Positions 8,900 to 19,551 are shown, numbered from the stretch's first letter. The stretch: DNA of 64,000 nt from Pseudomonas gingeri (GCF_013385425.1 NZ_JACAQA010000001.1:60739-124738); one strand, 5' to 3'. Notes: generated from the letters alone by a model not told the origin. Program-made: numbers and translations.

Positions 8900-8984
8900 T
8901 GGGACACCTCCGGGTGTGCCGAGTTTCGTAATAGTCTCGGTCGGCTAACCCGCGTGCAGCTGCCACCCTCGTTTGTTTAGCCGC
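8900..8984 (+). ncRNA. structured leader element before the small gene at 9023
   Basis: Two helices can be drawn. A hairpin at 8901-8920 has GGGACACC pairing with GGTGTGCC (one mismatch) around a TCCG tetraloop. A second helix is closed by CGGCTAA (8942-8948) and TTAGCCG (8977-8983) and encloses GTGCAGCTGCCACCC. I recall very similar sequence in front of other small Pseudomonas genes, but cannot name an RNA family. It ends about 40 bp before the ATG, so it is a plausible cis-acting leader. Confidence 0.5.
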
Positions 8985-9022
8985 AGATGTTGGTGACTCT
9001 ATGACTATTACGGAGTGACAAC

Positions 9023-9307
9023 ATGACCAATTTCCGCCCGTTACAAAGCAACCTCACTGACGCCCCGGTGCTCTATCTCAAACTCGACGTCCCGGTGCGT
9101 AATCTCTACGAATTTGCCATACAGCGCCTCAAGGCGGCTCGCGACCTGAGCCACAGCCTGACCTGCATGAGCATCGGCAATACCTGTGATCGCGATCTCC
9201 AGCACTTCGCCTCAGCAACCTATCTGTTGTTGCAGGATGGCTGCGACGCGTTGGATGCAATGCAGGGTCGATTCACGGATCGTCAGCCAAGCGCCTTGCA
9301 GGCCTGA
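9023..9307 (+). CDS. small helical protein, possibly DUF3077-like
   Basis: 94-aa predicted cytoplasmic protein, largely helical, without membrane segments or a signal peptide. The layout (short polar start, then PVRNLYEFAIQRLKAARDL and a second long helix TYLLLQDGCDALDAMQ) resembles the DUF3077 type of short Pseudomonas proteins that occur in many paralogous copies, but this is pattern memory, not a search. GGAG lies 8-9 bp before the ATG. The structured element at 8900-8984 lies just upstream. No function known. Confidence 0.6.
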   Translation: MTNFRPLQSNLTDAPVLYLKLDVPVRNLYEFAIQRLKAARDLSHSLTCMSIGNTCDRDLQHFASATYLLLQDGCDALDAMQGRFTDRQPSALQA

Positions 9308-9342
9308 TCCGAAAAACGCGGATCTGAAAACACCACACAAAC

Positions 9343-9420
9343 CTGTAGGAGCGTGGCTTGCCCGCGAAGCTTTTAGCGATCTTGAGGGCCCCTTCGCGGG
9401 CAAGCCCTGCTCCTACAAGG
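9343..9420. repeat. REP pair (REPIN)
   Basis: CTGTAGGAGCGTGGCTTGCCCGCGAAG at 9343-9369 and its inverted partner at about 9392-9416, with about 22 bp between. The 78-bp unit is the typical REPIN layout. Confidence 0.92.
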
Positions 9421-9486
9421 GACCGCGCCCGGTCTTGCCGAGCATCTGGTGTGCCCGAAAATCTTCCAAACAGGAGGCCAGATACT

Positions 9487-9612
9487 ATGTCGAAAACATC
9501 GAAAACTGACTGGGAGCACCTGGCCAAGCTGAACGACCAGGATATCGACACCAGCGAAATCCCCGAGCTGAGTGAAGACTTCTTCCGCAGTGCCGAATTG
9601 CGCTTGCCTGCG
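9487..9612 (+). pseudogene. truncated BrnA-like antitoxin gene
   Basis: ATG at 9487 opens about 41 codons containing KTDWEHLAKLNDQDIDTSEI and PELSEDFFRSAELRLP, the hallmark N-terminal part of BrnA-type antitoxins. After LRLP the frame runs into REP-like DNA (9645-9674) and loses similarity, so the C-terminal DNA-binding part is missing. No toxin gene lies next to it. A REPIN lies just upstream. The open frame continues to 9783 but overlaps the LysR gene on the other strand. Confidence 0.65.
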
Positions 9613-9644
9613 ATGGGGCCCTGGAGGCTTGAGTCGCCCGCAAT

Positions 9645-9674
9645 GACGCCATCGCCGGCAAGCCAGCTCCCACA
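9645..9674. repeat. single REP-like sequence
   Basis: CGCCATCGCCGGCAAGCCAGCTCCCACAA element of the REP class, directly after the cut antitoxin frame; likely the edge of the event that truncated it. Confidence 0.65.
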
Positions 9675-9691
9675 AGAGATCACGCCCAGCC

Positions 9692-10639
9692 TCAATCGTG
9701 GAAAACCATGCTCCGCGTTTCTCCCATCAACAGCGCCTGATTGCGCTCCGTCACATCCCGAATGTAATCCCACAACAAGGTAATGCGCTTCAACTTGCGC
9801 AGATCCTCCCGGCAGTACATCCAGAACTGCCGGGTGATATTCACTTCATCCGCCAGCACCGGCAGCAGCCTCGGGTCCTGGGCCGCGAGGAAACACGGCA
9901 GGATTGCCAGCGCCCGGCCCTGCTGCGCCGCGACGAACTGCGCAATCACGCTGGTGCTGCGCAAGTTGGCCGTGGCATTCGGCAGGGCATTGGCCAGGTA
10001 CAGCAGCTCATTGCTGAACGCCAGATCATCCACATAGCTGACAAATCGATGCCGCCCCAAATCACTGGCACGACGGATCGGCGGATGCTGGTCCAGATAT
10101 TCCTGGGTCGCATACAGCTGCAAGCGGTAATCACACAACTTGCAGCACACATACGGCCCATGCTCCGGCCGTTCCAGCGCAATGACGATATCCGCCTCGC
10201 GCTTGGACAAACTGATGAAGTGCGGCAATGGCAGTATATCGACGGAAATCGCCGGGTACGCATCGACGAAATGGCTCAACTGCGGGGTGATGAAAAAGCT
10301 GCCGAACCCTTCCGTGCAGCCCATCCGCACATGCCCCGACAGCGCCACGCCAGACCCCGAGACCTGCTCGCAAGCCATGTGCAAGGTGCTTTCGATGGAC
10401 TCCGCATAGCCCAGCAAACGCTGGCCCTCGGCGGTCAGCACAAAACCGTTGGTCCGGGATTTTTCGAAGAGCAAGGTGCCTAGCGCACCCTCCAGTGAGC
10501 TGATGCGGCGCGACACCGTGGTGTAGTCCACCGCCAGGCGCTTGGCCGCGCTGCTGGCCTTGCGGGTACGGGCGACCTCGAGGAAAAACTTCAGGTCGTC
10601 CCAGTTCAATGAACCCAAAGACGTGATGTTTTTTTGCAT
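9692..10639 (-). CDS. LysR-family regulator, divergent from mmsAB
   Basis: 315-aa LysR-type regulator. The N-terminal winged HTH covers about residues 10-70 (LNWDDLKFFLEVARTRKASS, then YTTVSRRISSLE), followed by a substrate-binding domain (IVIALERPEHGPYV). ATG at 10639 is chosen; a longer frame starts at 10681. It is divergent from mmsA with a 131-bp shared upstream region, the usual layout for a LysR activator of the neighbouring operon. The inducer is likely a valine-degradation intermediate; this is inference. P. aeruginosa uses the AraC-type MmsR instead, so the control differs. Confidence 0.88.
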   Translation of the reverse strand: MQKNITSLGSLNWDDLKFFLEVARTRKASSAAKRLAVDYTTVSRRISSLEGALGTLLFEKSRTNGFVLTAEGQRLLGYAESIESTLHMACEQVSGSGVALSGHVRMGCTEGFGSFFITPQLSHFVDAYPAISVDILPLPHFISLSKREADIVIALERPEHGPYVCCKLCDYRLQLYATQEYLDQHPPIRRASDLGRHRFVSYVDDLAFSNELLYLANALPNATANLRSTSVIAQFVAAQQGRALAILPCFLAAQDPRLLPVLADEVNITRQFWMYCREDLRKLKRITLLWDYIRDVTERNQALLMGETRSMVFHD

Positions 10640-10770
10640 GTTGGTCCGGTTTTTATGTGCATTCTTATTAGAAGAACGCACATCTATACTCCAAAAACAG
10701 TCCAGTCACCATGCTCGGGCGCTGCCTCGCCCGCCTCGGATTCGGCCCCACAATAATTCAGGAGACTTCA

Positions 10771-12294
10771 ATGAACGTTTCTCTCAAGCCCGACACCACC
10801 CTCAAGACCGCCAAGCTGCTGATCAATGGCGAGTGGGTCGAATCCCAGACCAGTGAATGGCACGACATCGTCAATCCGGCGACCCAGGAAGTCCTGGCCA
10901 AAGTCCCGTTCGCCACCGCCGCTGAAGTCAACGCCGCCATCGACGCCGCGCACCGCGCCTTCCAGACCTGGAAGCTGACCCCCATCGGCGCGCGCATGCG
11001 CATCATGCTCAAGCTGCAAGCGCTGATCCGCGAACACTCCAAGCGCATCGCCGTGGTCCTCAGCGCCGAGCAGGGCAAGACCATTGCCGACGCCGAAGGC
11101 GATATCTTCCGTGGCCTGGAAGTGGTGGAACACGCCTGCTCCATCGGCACCCTGCAGATGGGCGAGTTCGCCGAGAACGTCGCCGGTGGTGTCGATACCT
11201 ACACCCTGCGCCAGCCCATCGGTGTCTGTGCCGGGATCACCCCCTTCAACTTCCCGGCGATGATTCCGCTGTGGATGTTCCCGATGGCGATTGCCTGCGG
11301 TAACACCTTCGTCCTCAAGCCGTCCGAGCAGGACCCGCTGTCGACGCTGCTGCTGGTGGAGCTGGCGTTGGAAGCCGGTGTACCGCCAGGCGTGCTCAAC
11401 GTGGTGCATGGCGGCAAGGAAGTGGTGGATGCGCTGTGCACCCACAAGGACATCAAGGCTGTTTCCTTCGTCGGTTCGACGGCCGTCGGCACCCATGTCT
11501 ACGACCTCGCCGGCCGCCACGGCAAGCGCGTGCAGTCGATGATGGGCGCGAAGAACCATGCGGTGGTGCTGCCCGATGCCAACCGTGAACAAACCCTCAA
11601 TGCCCTGGTCGGTGCCGGTTTCGGCGCGGCTGGCCAGCGCTGCATGGCGACTTCGGTGGTGGTGCTGGTGGGCGCGGCGAAACAATGGTTGCCGGACCTC
11701 AAGGCCCTGGCGCTGAAACTCAAGGTCAATGCCGGCAGCGAGGCGGGCACCGATGTCGGTCCGCTGATTTCCAAGCGCGCGAAAGCGCGTGTGCTGAGCC
11801 TGATCGAAAGCGGTATCAAGGAAGGCGCCAAGCTGGAGCTGGACGGTCGCGATATCCAGGTGCCGGGCTTCGAGCAGGGTAACTTTGTCGGCCCGACCCT
11901 GTTCTCCGGGGTGACCACCGATATGCAGATCTACACCCAGGAAATCTTCGGCCCGGTGCTGGTGGTGCTGGAAGTCGACACCCTTGACGAGGCGATTGCC
12001 CTGGTCAACGCCAACCCGTTCGGCAATGGCACTGGCCTGTTTACCCAGAGCGGCGCCTCGGCGCGCAAGTTCCAGAGCGAAATCGACGTCGGCCAGGTCG
12101 GCATCAATATCCCGATTCCGGTGCCGGTACCCTTCTTCAGCTTCACCGGTTCGCGCGGTTCCAAGCTCGGTGACCTCGGTCCGTACGGCAAGCAGGTGGT
12201 GCAGTTCTACACTCAGACCAAGACGGTCACCAGTCGCTGGTTCGACGATGACAGTGTCAACCATGGTGTGAACACCACCATCAATCTGCGCTGA
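10771..12294 (+). CDS. mmsA: CoA-acylating methylmalonate-semialdehyde dehydrogenase
   Basis: 507-aa aldehyde dehydrogenase that converts methylmalonate semialdehyde (and malonate semialdehyde) with NAD and CoA to propionyl-CoA (acetyl-CoA), the last step of valine and pyrimidine breakdown. The catalytic Cys is in GQRCMA (about residue 291); FVGSTAVG is the cofactor motif, and the [15 protein letters not shown] tail is typical of MmsA. ATG at 10771 has GGAG 8 bp upstream; earlier in-frame starts lack this. mmsB follows after 14 bp, so they form one operon. Confidence 0.96.
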   Translation: MNVSLKPDTTLKTAKLLINGEWVESQTSEWHDIVNPATQEVLAKVPFATAAEVNAAIDAAHRAFQTWKLTPIGARMRIMLKLQALIREHSKRIAVVLSAEQGKTIADAEGDIFRGLEVVEHACSIGTLQMGEFAENVAGGVDTYTLRQPIGVCAGITPFNFPAMIPLWMFPMAIACGNTFVLKPSEQDPLSTLLLVELALEAGVPPGVLNVVHGGKEVVDALCTHKDIKAVSFVGSTAVGTHVYDLAGRHGKRVQSMMGAKNHAVVLPDANREQTLNALVGAGFGAAGQRCMATSVVVLVGAAKQWLPDLKALALKLKVNAGSEAGTDVGPLISKRAKARVLSLIESGIKEGAKLELDGRDIQVPGFEQGNFVGPTLFSGVTTDMQIYTQEIFGPVLVVLEVDTLDEAIALVNANPFGNGTGLFTQSGASARKFQSEIDVGQVGINIPIPVPVPFFSFTGSRGSKLGDLGPYGKQVVQFYTQTKTVTSRWFDDDSVNHGVNTTINLR

Positions 12295-12308
12295 GCGAGG
12301 AATCTGCC

Positions 12309-13193
12309 ATGAAGATTGCATTTATCGGCTTGGGCAATATGGGCGCGCCAATGGCGCGCAACCTGATCAAGGCCGGGCACAGCCTGAATCTGTTCGACTT
12401 GAACAAGACCGTATTGGAAGAGTTGGCAGCCCTTGGCGGGACCATCAGCGAATCGCCGAAAGTTGCCGCTCAGGGCAGCGAATTGGTGATCACCATGCTG
12501 CCGGCCGCTGCCCATGTGCGTAGCGTCTGGTTGGGCGAGGACGGTGTGCTGGCTGGTATCGGTCGGGGCGTGCCGGCGGTGGATTGCAGCACCATCGATC
12601 CGCAGACCGCCAAGGATGTCGCGGCGGCGGCGGCCAGGCAGGGCGTGGCGATGGGCGATGCGCCGGTGTCCGGCGGGACCGGCGGTGCGGCGGCCGGGAC
12701 CCTGACCTTTATGGTCGGGGCTTCCCAGGAGCTGTTCACCACCCTGCAGCCGGTGCTGGCGCAGATGGGCCGCAATATCGTCCATTGCGGCGAAGTGGGC
12801 ACCGGGCAGATCGCCAAGATCTGCAACAACCTGCTGCTGGGCATTTCCATGGTCGGGGTCAGCGAAGCCATGGCCCTGGGCGCGGCATTGGGGATCGACA
12901 CTCAGGTGCTGGCCGGGGTGATCAACAGTTCCACCGGACGTTGCTGGAGTTCGGAGACCTATAACCCCTGGCCGGGGATCGTCGATACGGCGCCGGCATC
13001 GCGGGGGTATACCGGTGGTTTCGGGGCCGAGTTGATGTTGAAGGATCTGGGGCTGGCGACGGAGGCGGCGCGTCAGGCGCATCAGCCAGTGGTGCTGGGC
13101 GCGGTGGCGCAGCAGCTTTACCAGGCGATGAGTTTGCGTGGGGAAGGGGGGTTGGATTTCTCGGCGATCGTCAACGCTTATCGCAAACCTTAA
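12309..13193 (+). CDS. mmsB: 3-hydroxyisobutyrate dehydrogenase
   Basis: 294-aa beta-hydroxyacid dehydrogenase that oxidises 3-hydroxyisobutyrate to methylmalonate semialdehyde with NAD, the step before MmsA. The Rossmann motif GLGNMGAPMARNL is at about residues 7-19, the substrate loop is DAPVSGGTGGA, and the catalytic Lys lies in GTGQIAKICNN. Length is normal. It is the second gene of the mmsAB operon; RBS GCGAGGAA precedes the ATG. Confidence 0.96.
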   Translation: MKIAFIGLGNMGAPMARNLIKAGHSLNLFDLNKTVLEELAALGGTISESPKVAAQGSELVITMLPAAAHVRSVWLGEDGVLAGIGRGVPAVDCSTIDPQTAKDVAAAAARQGVAMGDAPVSGGTGGAAAGTLTFMVGASQELFTTLQPVLAQMGRNIVHCGEVGTGQIAKICNNLLLGISMVGVSEAMALGAALGIDTQVLAGVINSSTGRCWSSETYNPWPGIVDTAPASRGYTGGFGAELMLKDLGLATEAARQAHQPVVLGAVAQQLYQAMSLRGEGGLDFSAIVNAYRKP

Positions 13194-13241
13194 GTGGGGC
13201 TACGGTTTCTCGCCGAACGCGCCTAAGCGTACGACACAAAA

Positions 13242-13318
13242 CTGTAGGAGCGTGGCTTGCCCGCGAAGAGGCCCGTGAGACCGCTAAAAGCTTCGCGGGC
13301 AAGCCACGCTCCTACAGG
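13242..13318. repeat. REP pair (REPIN)
   Basis: CTGTAGGAGCGTGGCTTGCCCGCGAAG and its inverted copy flank about 23 bp of spacer. It fills most of the mmsB-polB gap and could also form a stem after mmsAB. Confidence 0.92.
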
Positions 13319-13410
13319 TCTTCAGTGTTCTTGAGGGCTTGGGCAGGGCCGGATCCGCACACCTGTCCGTCCATGACGCGTAGAATCATCTCCCTGAAAA
13401 TGCTTTCGAG

Positions 13411-15783
13411 GTGCGGGTGGTGGATCTACAGCAGGGTTTTGTCCTGACCCGGCATTGGCGCGACACCCCCACGGGCACGCAGGTCGAGTTCTGGCTGGCC
13501 ACCGACAACGGTCCCCGGCATGTCCGGCTACCGCCGCAACCCTCCGTCGCTTTCATTCCCGTCGCCCATCGCCAACGTGCCGAAGCCTTGCTGCGTGGTG
13601 AGCGTGGAGTCGAGTTGCGTCCCCTGGAACTGCTCGACTTCCATCATCGCCCCATCCTCGGCCTGTATTGCCAGCAACATCGGCAACTGATGAATATCGA
13701 GAAGCTGCTGCGCAAGGGCGGCGTCGATGTCTATGAAGCCGATATCCGCCCGCCCGAGCGCTTCCTGATGGAGCGCTTTATCACCGCGCCGGTCCAGTTC
13801 GGCGGCACCGCCAACGTTGACGGCCCGCTGCTCGATACCCAGATGAAACCGGCGCCAGGCTATCGCCCGCGCCTGAAGCTGGTATCCCTGGATATTGAAA
13901 CCACCATGCAGGGCGAACTGTATTCCATCGCCCTGGAAGGCTGCGGCGAGCGTCAGGTGTACATGTTGGGACCGGCCAACGGCGATGCCACCCAGGTCGA
14001 TTTCAAGTTCGACTACCGCGACACCCGCGCCGGCTTGCTCGAAGCCCTGAACGACTGGCTGGCCCTCCATGACCCGGACGCGATCATCGGCTGGAACCTG
14101 GTGCAGTTCGACCTGCGGGTCCTGCACGAGCACGCTGAACGCCTGAAGGTGCCGCTGCGCCTGGGACGTGGCGGCGACGTCATGGGCTGGCGCGACAACG
14201 GCGCGCGCAACACCCACTACTTCGCGGCCGCCGCCGGCCGCTTGATCATCGACGGCATCGAGGCCCTGCGCTCGGCCACGTGGAGCTTTCCTTCCTTCAG
14301 CCTCGAATATGTCGCGCAACACCTGCTGGGCGAGGGCAAGTCCATCGACAACCCGTACCAGCGCATGGACGAGATCGACCGCATGTTCGCCGAGGACAAG
14401 CCCGCCCTGGCGCGCTACAACCTCAAGGACTGCGAGCTGGTGACGCGGATCTTCGACAAGACCCAGTTGCTGACCTTCCTGCTGGAGCGCGCCACGGTCA
14501 CCGGTTTGCCCACAGACCGCAGCGGCGGCTCCGTGGCGGCGTTCACCCACCTCTACCTGCCGTTGATGCATCGCCAGGGCTTTGTCGCGCCGAACCTGGG
14601 GGAGCGCACTCCCGAAGCCAGCCCCGGCGGTTTTGTCATGGACTCGCGGCCCGGCCTGTACGAATCGGTGTTGGTGCTCGATTACAAAAGCCTCTATCCG
14701 TCGATCATCCGCACCTTCCTGATCGACCCGGTGGGGCTGGTGGAAGGTTTGCGCCATCCCGACGACAGTGACTCGATTCCCGGCTTTCGCGGGGCGCGTT
14801 TCTCCCGTACGCGGCATTGTCTGCCGGCCATTGTCGAGAGCGTCTGGCAGGGCCGGGAGACGGCCAAGCGCGAACACAATGCGCCGCTGTCCCAGGCGCT
14901 GAAAATCATCATGAACGCTTTCTACGGCGTACTCGGTTCCAGCGGCTGCCGCTTCTTCGATACGCGCCTGGCGTCGTCCATCACCTTGCGTGGCCACGAG
15001 ATCATGCGACGGACCCGAGAGTTGATCGAAGCCCAGGGCTACGCGGTGATCTATGGCGACACCGACTCTACCTTCGTCTGGCTCAAGCGAGCCCACAGCG
15101 AGGAGGACGCCGCACGGATCGGCCGCAACCTGGTGGCCCAGGTCAACCAATGGTGGCGCGAACACCTGCAACAGGAGCTCGGGCTGGACAGCGCTCTGGA
15201 GCTGCAATTCGAAACCCACTTCAGCCGCTTCCTGATGCCGACCATTCGCGGTGCCGAGGAGGGCAGCAAGAAACGTTATGCCGGGTTGGTAACCCGTGCC
15301 GACGGTACCCAGGAGATGATCTACAAGGGCCTGGAAACCGTACGCAGCGACTGGTCGCCCCTGGCCCAGGATTTCCAGCAGGAGCTGTACCGGCGGATCT
15401 TCGACCGGATGCCGTATCAGGATTATGTACGTGACTACGTGCGCCGGACTCTGGCGGGCGAACTGGACGACCGGCTGGTCTATCGCAAGCGCCTACGTCG
15501 CCAGTTGGGCGACTACCAGCGCAATGTGCCGCCCCATGTGCGGGCGGCACGCCTGGCCGATGAGTACAACGATGCCCAAGGCCGGCCCCGGCAGTACCAG
15601 AACGGTGGCTGGATCAGCTACGTGATCACCCTGGCCGGCCCCGAGCCGCTGGAGATACGCCGCGCGCCGATCGACTACGACCACTACATCACCCGGCAGC
15701 TACAGCCGGTGGCGGATGCGATCCTGCCCTTTGTCCAGGACGATTTCAGCACCCTGATCGGCGGGCAGTTGGGGCTGTTCTAA
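13411..15783 (+). CDS. polB: DNA polymerase II (family B)
   Basis: 790-aa family-B polymerase for DNA-damage bypass and fork restart. The exonuclease Exo I motif SLDIETTM is near residue 158, polymerase motif A is DYKSLYPSI (about residues 425-433), and motif C is YGDTDST (about 547-553). The N-terminus [11 protein letters not shown] matches E. coli PolB. Start is GTG at 13411 or one of the two in-frame GTG codons just after; no ATG is suitable. No clear LexA box is seen in the 90 bp upstream, although polB is SOS-controlled in E. coli. Confidence 0.96.
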   Translation: MRVVDLQQGFVLTRHWRDTPTGTQVEFWLATDNGPRHVRLPPQPSVAFIPVAHRQRAEALLRGERGVELRPLELLDFHHRPILGLYCQQHRQLMNIEKLLRKGGVDVYEADIRPPERFLMERFITAPVQFGGTANVDGPLLDTQMKPAPGYRPRLKLVSLDIETTMQGELYSIALEGCGERQVYMLGPANGDATQVDFKFDYRDTRAGLLEALNDWLALHDPDAIIGWNLVQFDLRVLHEHAERLKVPLRLGRGGDVMGWRDNGARNTHYFAAAAGRLIIDGIEALRSATWSFPSFSLEYVAQHLLGEGKSIDNPYQRMDEIDRMFAEDKPALARYNLKDCELVTRIFDKTQLLTFLLERATVTGLPTDRSGGSVAAFTHLYLPLMHRQGFVAPNLGERTPEASPGGFVMDSRPGLYESVLVLDYKSLYPSIIRTFLIDPVGLVEGLRHPDDSDSIPGFRGARFSRTRHCLPAIVESVWQGRETAKREHNAPLSQALKIIMNAFYGVLGSSGCRFFDTRLASSITLRGHEIMRRTRELIEAQGYAVIYGDTDSTFVWLKRAHSEEDAARIGRNLVAQVNQWWREHLQQELGLDSALELQFETHFSRFLMPTIRGAEEGSKKRYAGLVTRADGTQEMIYKGLETVRSDWSPLAQDFQQELYRRIFDRMPYQDYVRDYVRRTLAGELDDRLVYRKRLRRQLGDYQRNVPPHVRAARLADEYNDAQGRPRQYQNGGWISYVITLAGPEPLEIRRAPIDYDHYITRQLQPVADAILPFVQDDFSTLIGGQLGLF

Positions 15784-15792
15784 GCGTCAACC

Positions 15793-17415
15793 TCAGAGAC
15801 TGAAGCGCGCCACCAAGCGATGCATATCCGCCGCCAGTCGCGACAGTTCGGTACTCGCCACCGAGGTCTGCTGGGCGCCGGTGGCGCTGTGCACGGACAG
15901 ATCGCGAATGCTCGTCAGGTTGCGGTCCACGGTGCGTGCCACTTCAGCCTGCTCCTCGGAGCCGGCGGCGATGCGCAGGTTCATCTCGTTGATCTGGTTG
16001 ATCGCCGTGGAGATTTCCGTCAGCGCGGCGCCCGCTTCGTGGGCGATGCGCAGGGTGTCCTGGGCTTCCTGGCAACTGTCCTGCATGGCGCCGGTGACCT
16101 GCTCGGTGCCCTGGCGAATGCGCTCGATGATCTGCGAGATTTCCCCGGTCGACTGTTGGGTGCGCCCGGCCAGCGCGCGCACCTCGTCGGCCACCACCGC
16201 AAAGCCACGGCCCTGCTCGCCGGCCCGGGCGGCCTCGATGGCGGCGTTGAGGGCCAGCAGGTTGGTCTGCTCGGCGATGGTGCGGATCACTTCCAGAACC
16301 TGGCTGATGTCCTGGGACTGCGCCGCCAGTTGCTGGACGTCACCGCTGGTGCTTTGCACGGTGGCGCTGAGTTTTTCGATGGCGGCGACAGTGTGCATCA
16401 CCCGGTCCGAGCCGACATTGCTCGACTGGCCGGATGAGCGCGCCGCGTCCGAGGCCGTAGCGGCATTGCGGGCCACGGCGTCGACGGCGACGGTCATCTG
16501 GTTCACCGCCGTGGCGGCCTGTTCGATTTCCTGGTTCTGGCGTTGCAGGCCGCGACTGGATTCGCCGGTCACGCTGCTCATCTGTTCGGCGGCCGACGCC
16601 AGTTGCGTGGACGAATCGCCGATCAGGCGGATGGTTTCGCGCAGGTTGTCCTGCATGGTCCTGGCCGATTTCAGCAAGGTCGAGAACTCATCCTGGCCCT
16701 CGATCACGATCTCGCTGCGCAGGTCGCCACGGGCAATGGTGTCGTTGATCGTCAGCGCGTATTTCAGCGGTTCGACGATGCTGCGGGTGAAGAAAAACGC
16801 CAGGGCCAGAGTGGCGAGGGCGGCGACGATGATCAGCGCGACTATGACGTTGAAGCTGTTGTGGTAGGTCTGGTCGGAGTCCCGACCGGACTGCCTGGCG
16901 CCGTCGATATTCAACTGCACCAACTGGTCGATCGCTTGCTGCATCTGTTTGTTCAGGGGGATCTGCTCGTCGAGCAGGGCGGCGGCTTCGGCGTACTGGC
17001 CTTTCTGGCTGAAGTCGATGCAGCTGTCGGCCAAGCGCGTCAGGCGCTGGATACCGTCGCTGACCACCTTGAACAGTTGGCGTTCCTGGTCGCTACTGAT
17101 GTAGGCGCTGTAACTCTGCAGTTGAGTGAGCAGATCGGCGCGCAGGGTGCGGATGTTCTGCACGGTAGCGTCATGGCTGGGGGCGTTGGTCTGGGCGATC
17201 AGTCGACGGCTTTCCAGCAGCAGCTTCAGGCCCGTGGCATTGACCCGGTCGGCGGCGATAACGCCCGACATGGAGTGCTCTTCCAGTTGCGCGGCCAGAC
17301 CACGAATCGACTTCATGTTCGACAGGGAGAACAAGCCGAGGATGACCAGCAGCAAGGTGATGGCAGCGAAGCTCAGGGCGGAGCGCACAGGGATCTTGAG
17401 GTTCCTCAACAGCAT
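15793..17415 (-). CDS. methyl-accepting chemotaxis protein with 4-helix-bundle sensor
   Basis: 540-aa chemoreceptor. TM1 is near residues 13-32, a periplasmic all-helical sensor domain of about 155 residues follows, TM2 is near 190-210, then HAMP ([21 protein letters not shown]) and the cytoplasmic signalling domain. The hairpin tip [32 protein letters not shown] is clear across its length. The sensor is of the TarH/4HB size; the ligand is not readable. It ends SRFSL-like without a CheR-binding pentapeptide. It is convergent with polB, the stops only 9 bp apart. Confidence 0.93.
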   Translation of the reverse strand: MLLRNLKIPVRSALSFAAITLLLVILGLFSLSNMKSIRGLAAQLEEHSMSGVIAADRVNATGLKLLLESRRLIAQTNAPSHDATVQNIRTLRADLLTQLQSYSAYISSDQERQLFKVVSDGIQRLTRLADSCIDFSQKGQYAEAAALLDEQIPLNKQMQQAIDQLVQLNIDGARQSGRDSDQTYHNSFNVIVALIIVAALATLALAFFFTRSIVEPLKYALTINDTIARGDLRSEIVIEGQDEFSTLLKSARTMQDNLRETIRLIGDSSTQLASAAEQMSSVTGESSRGLQRQNQEIEQAATAVNQMTVAVDAVARNAATASDAARSSGQSSNVGSDRVMHTVAAIEKLSATVQSTSGDVQQLAAQSQDISQVLEVIRTIAEQTNLLALNAAIEAARAGEQGRGFAVVADEVRALAGRTQQSTGEISQIIERIRQGTEQVTGAMQDSCQEAQDTLRIAHEAGAALTEISTAINQINEMNLRIAAGSEEQAEVARTVDRNLTSIRDLSVHSATGAQQTSVASTELSRLAADMHRLVARFSL

Positions 17416-18004
17416 GACGAACGGCTCCTGGATAGGGTCGATGAGGGAAGGGGGCTGGAAGCGGGGTGGGTTCTTTCCGAATGTCGCGATACTGGCATAG
17501 TAATGTTACCGCCCACAGAATGTGATGATTGAATTAACTAATCAGGCTGATAGCTTTCCGGTCGGGGGAGTGGCCCGGTGCCGGAAGCAGGCTCCTGCAG
17601 GCACCAGATTGGCGCAACGGTTGCACCGGACTCGCGCCTGGGCGCTATCAAACGGCGACACCCGTATCGTCCAAATACGCCTCGGCAGGATTTCGAACCT
17701 CAAAAGGGATCGAAAAGTTCTTGCCCGCAAAATAAGCGTCTACGCTGATCGAACACTTCAATGAACAATTTTATTCATTGGATGTATCCATTTTAGAGCC
17801 TTCAGTCGCACCAATCGAAAAGTCTCCAAGCAGTACAGCCCCTTCAAGACCCGATCTACGAGCGTCCATCAGACGACTCATGGTTTTTCTGGCGCGTATT
17901 TTGCTGATGTGTGTTTATCAGGCTTGCGGTTGTGGCCAATCTTGCATGCATCTGTATTCAAAATAACGCCAATCAGAATGCGAAAAATCATGGGAGTCAC
18001 CCCG
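17416..18004. other. 589-bp gap before the NCS1 permease; no gene supported
   Basis: Short frames here have no recognisable product. There is a GC-rich part (to about 17700) and an AT-richer part (17740-17990), the latter the likely promoter/leader zone of the permease. A short palindrome GCAAC-G-GTTGC lies at about 17613-17623. Confidence 0.5.
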
Positions 18005-19483
18005 ATGTCTATCGATGCAAATCAGGTCCCGGTGGTCGTCATCACCGGCGCGCACGCCCAGCTCTACAACCAGGACCTGGCGCCCACGGCGCCGGAGGGG
18101 CGAACCTGGGGGACATTCAGCCTGTTCTCGATGTGGATGTCCGACGTTCACTCGGTCGGCGGTTATACCTTTGCCGCGAGCCTGTTCTTTCTCGGGCTGA
18201 CGGGCTGGCAGGTGCTGCTCTCGATGATCGTCGGGATCACCATCGTCTACTTCCTGATGAACCTGATCGGCAGGCCGTCGCAAAAGTACGGCATTCCGTT
18301 TCCGGTGGTCGCGCGCATGTCTTTCGGCGTCCGCGGCGCCAATCTCGCCGCGGTCGTGCGGGGAATCGTCGGTATCGTCTGGTATGGGGTACAGACCTAT
18401 TTCGCCTCCAAGGCGGTGCAGGTGCTGGTGATCGCGATGCTGCCCTCGGCGGCGGAGTTCACCCATAACAGCCTGCTGGGGCTGTCCACGCTGGGCTGGA
18501 TCAGCTTCGCCTTCATGTGGTTTTTCCAGCTGGTGATCTTCCTGGCCGGGATGGAAACGATCCGCAAATTTATCGATTTCTGCGGCCCGGTGGTCTACGT
18601 GGTGATGTTCGCGCTGGCCGGCTGGATGATCTCCAAGACCGGCCTGGACAGCTTCTCGATGCAGTTCTCCGACAAGCACTTCACGGGCCTGGAGTCGATC
18701 GGCCTGATGGCCAGTGCCGCGATGCTGATCGTCGCCTACTTCGCCGCGCTGCTGCTGAACTTCGGCGACTTTTCCCGTTTCGCCAAGAGCGAAGCGGTGA
18801 TGAAAAAGGGCAACTTCTGGGGCCTGCCGGTGAACTTCATCGTTTTTGCGATCATCACGGTGATTGTCACGGGCGGTTCGATGAAGGTCTTCGGCGAGGC
18901 GATCATGGACCCGGTGCTGATTGTCGAGAAAATCAATAACCCCCTGGTGTCGATCATCGGCGCGCTCACCTTTATCGTCGCCACCATGGGCATCAATATC
19001 GTGGCGAACTTTGTCTCGCCGGCCTATGACATCGCCAATCTGGCGCCGCAGAAAATCAACTTCAAGCTGGGCGGCTTGATCACTTCGATCCTGTCGGTGC
19101 TGGTCTGCCCATGGCTGTTTGTCTCGAGTCCCCAGGCGATCACGATATTCGTCAGTATCTTCGGTGCCGTGCTGGGGCCGATGTTCGGCATCATGGTCGC
19201 CGACTACTATCGGGTGAAACGCCAGGTCATCAAGCTGGAGGATTTGTACACGCTGTCGCCCGAGGGTTCGCTGTATTTCGAGAGCGGCTGGAACAGCAAG
19301 GCCCTGTTCGCGCTGATCGTTTCGGGAAGCCTGTCGATCGGCCTGGCGCTGCTGGGCGCATTCGGCTTGATTTTCAATGTCGGTGACTGGGGATGGCTGA
19401 TCGGTGCCGGCAGCGGGGCGATCGTTTATGTGCTGGCCAATCGTAGGGCGGCGGCTGTTTCAGCGCTCGGCGAAACAGTCTAG
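18005..19483 (+). CDS. NCS1-family nucleobase/hydantoin permease
   Basis: 492-aa inner-membrane protein with about 12 hydrophobic helices. The N-terminal stretch NQDLAPT, then WGTFSLFSMWMSDVHSVGGY, is the NCS1 signature (cytosine, allantoin, uracil and hydantoin carriers, cation-coupled). Start at the ATG of MSIDANQ has GGGAG 9 bp upstream; earlier in-frame codons give a non-conserved extension. No catabolic enzyme for a nucleobase is adjacent, only a cupin gene convergent with it, so the substrate is open; a hydantoin- or allantoin-like compound is a guess. Confidence 0.88.
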   Translation: MSIDANQVPVVVITGAHAQLYNQDLAPTAPEGRTWGTFSLFSMWMSDVHSVGGYTFAASLFFLGLTGWQVLLSMIVGITIVYFLMNLIGRPSQKYGIPFPVVARMSFGVRGANLAAVVRGIVGIVWYGVQTYFASKAVQVLVIAMLPSAAEFTHNSLLGLSTLGWISFAFMWFFQLVIFLAGMETIRKFIDFCGPVVYVVMFALAGWMISKTGLDSFSMQFSDKHFTGLESIGLMASAAMLIVAYFAALLLNFGDFSRFAKSEAVMKKGNFWGLPVNFIVFAIITVIVTGGSMKVFGEAIMDPVLIVEKINNPLVSIIGALTFIVATMGINIVANFVSPAYDIANLAPQKINFKLGGLITSILSVLVCPWLFVSSPQAITIFVSIFGAVLGPMFGIMVADYYRVKRQVIKLEDLYTLSPEGSLYFESGWNSKALFALIVSGSLSIGLALLGAFGLIFNVGDWGWLIGAGSGAIVYVLANRRAAAVSALGETV

Positions 19484-19490
19484 AGGGGCT

Positions 19491-19528
19491 GGGTGAAACG
19501 ACGGGCAGGGTTATCCGTCGTTTCACCC
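19491..19528. terminator. bidirectional terminator-like hairpin
   Basis: Perfect 14-bp inverted repeat GGGTGAAACGACGG / CCGTCGTTTCACCC with a 10-nt loop between the convergent permease and cupin genes. No long T-run, so termination strength is uncertain. Confidence 0.6.
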
Positions 19529-19551
19529 GCGGCCTGTTCCGGCTGGCAGAA

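Noticed and set aside
10768..12321. 517-codon minus-strand frame over mmsA
   Set aside because: Shadow of mmsA; no domain and a His/Gln/Gly-biased composition.
13528..15219. 563-codon minus-strand frame over polB
   Set aside because: Shadow of polB, which shows all polymerase motifs on the plus strand.
17909..18004. Longer N-terminus for the NCS1 permease
   Set aside because: The extension lacks conserved features, and a good RBS stands before the ATG at 18005.
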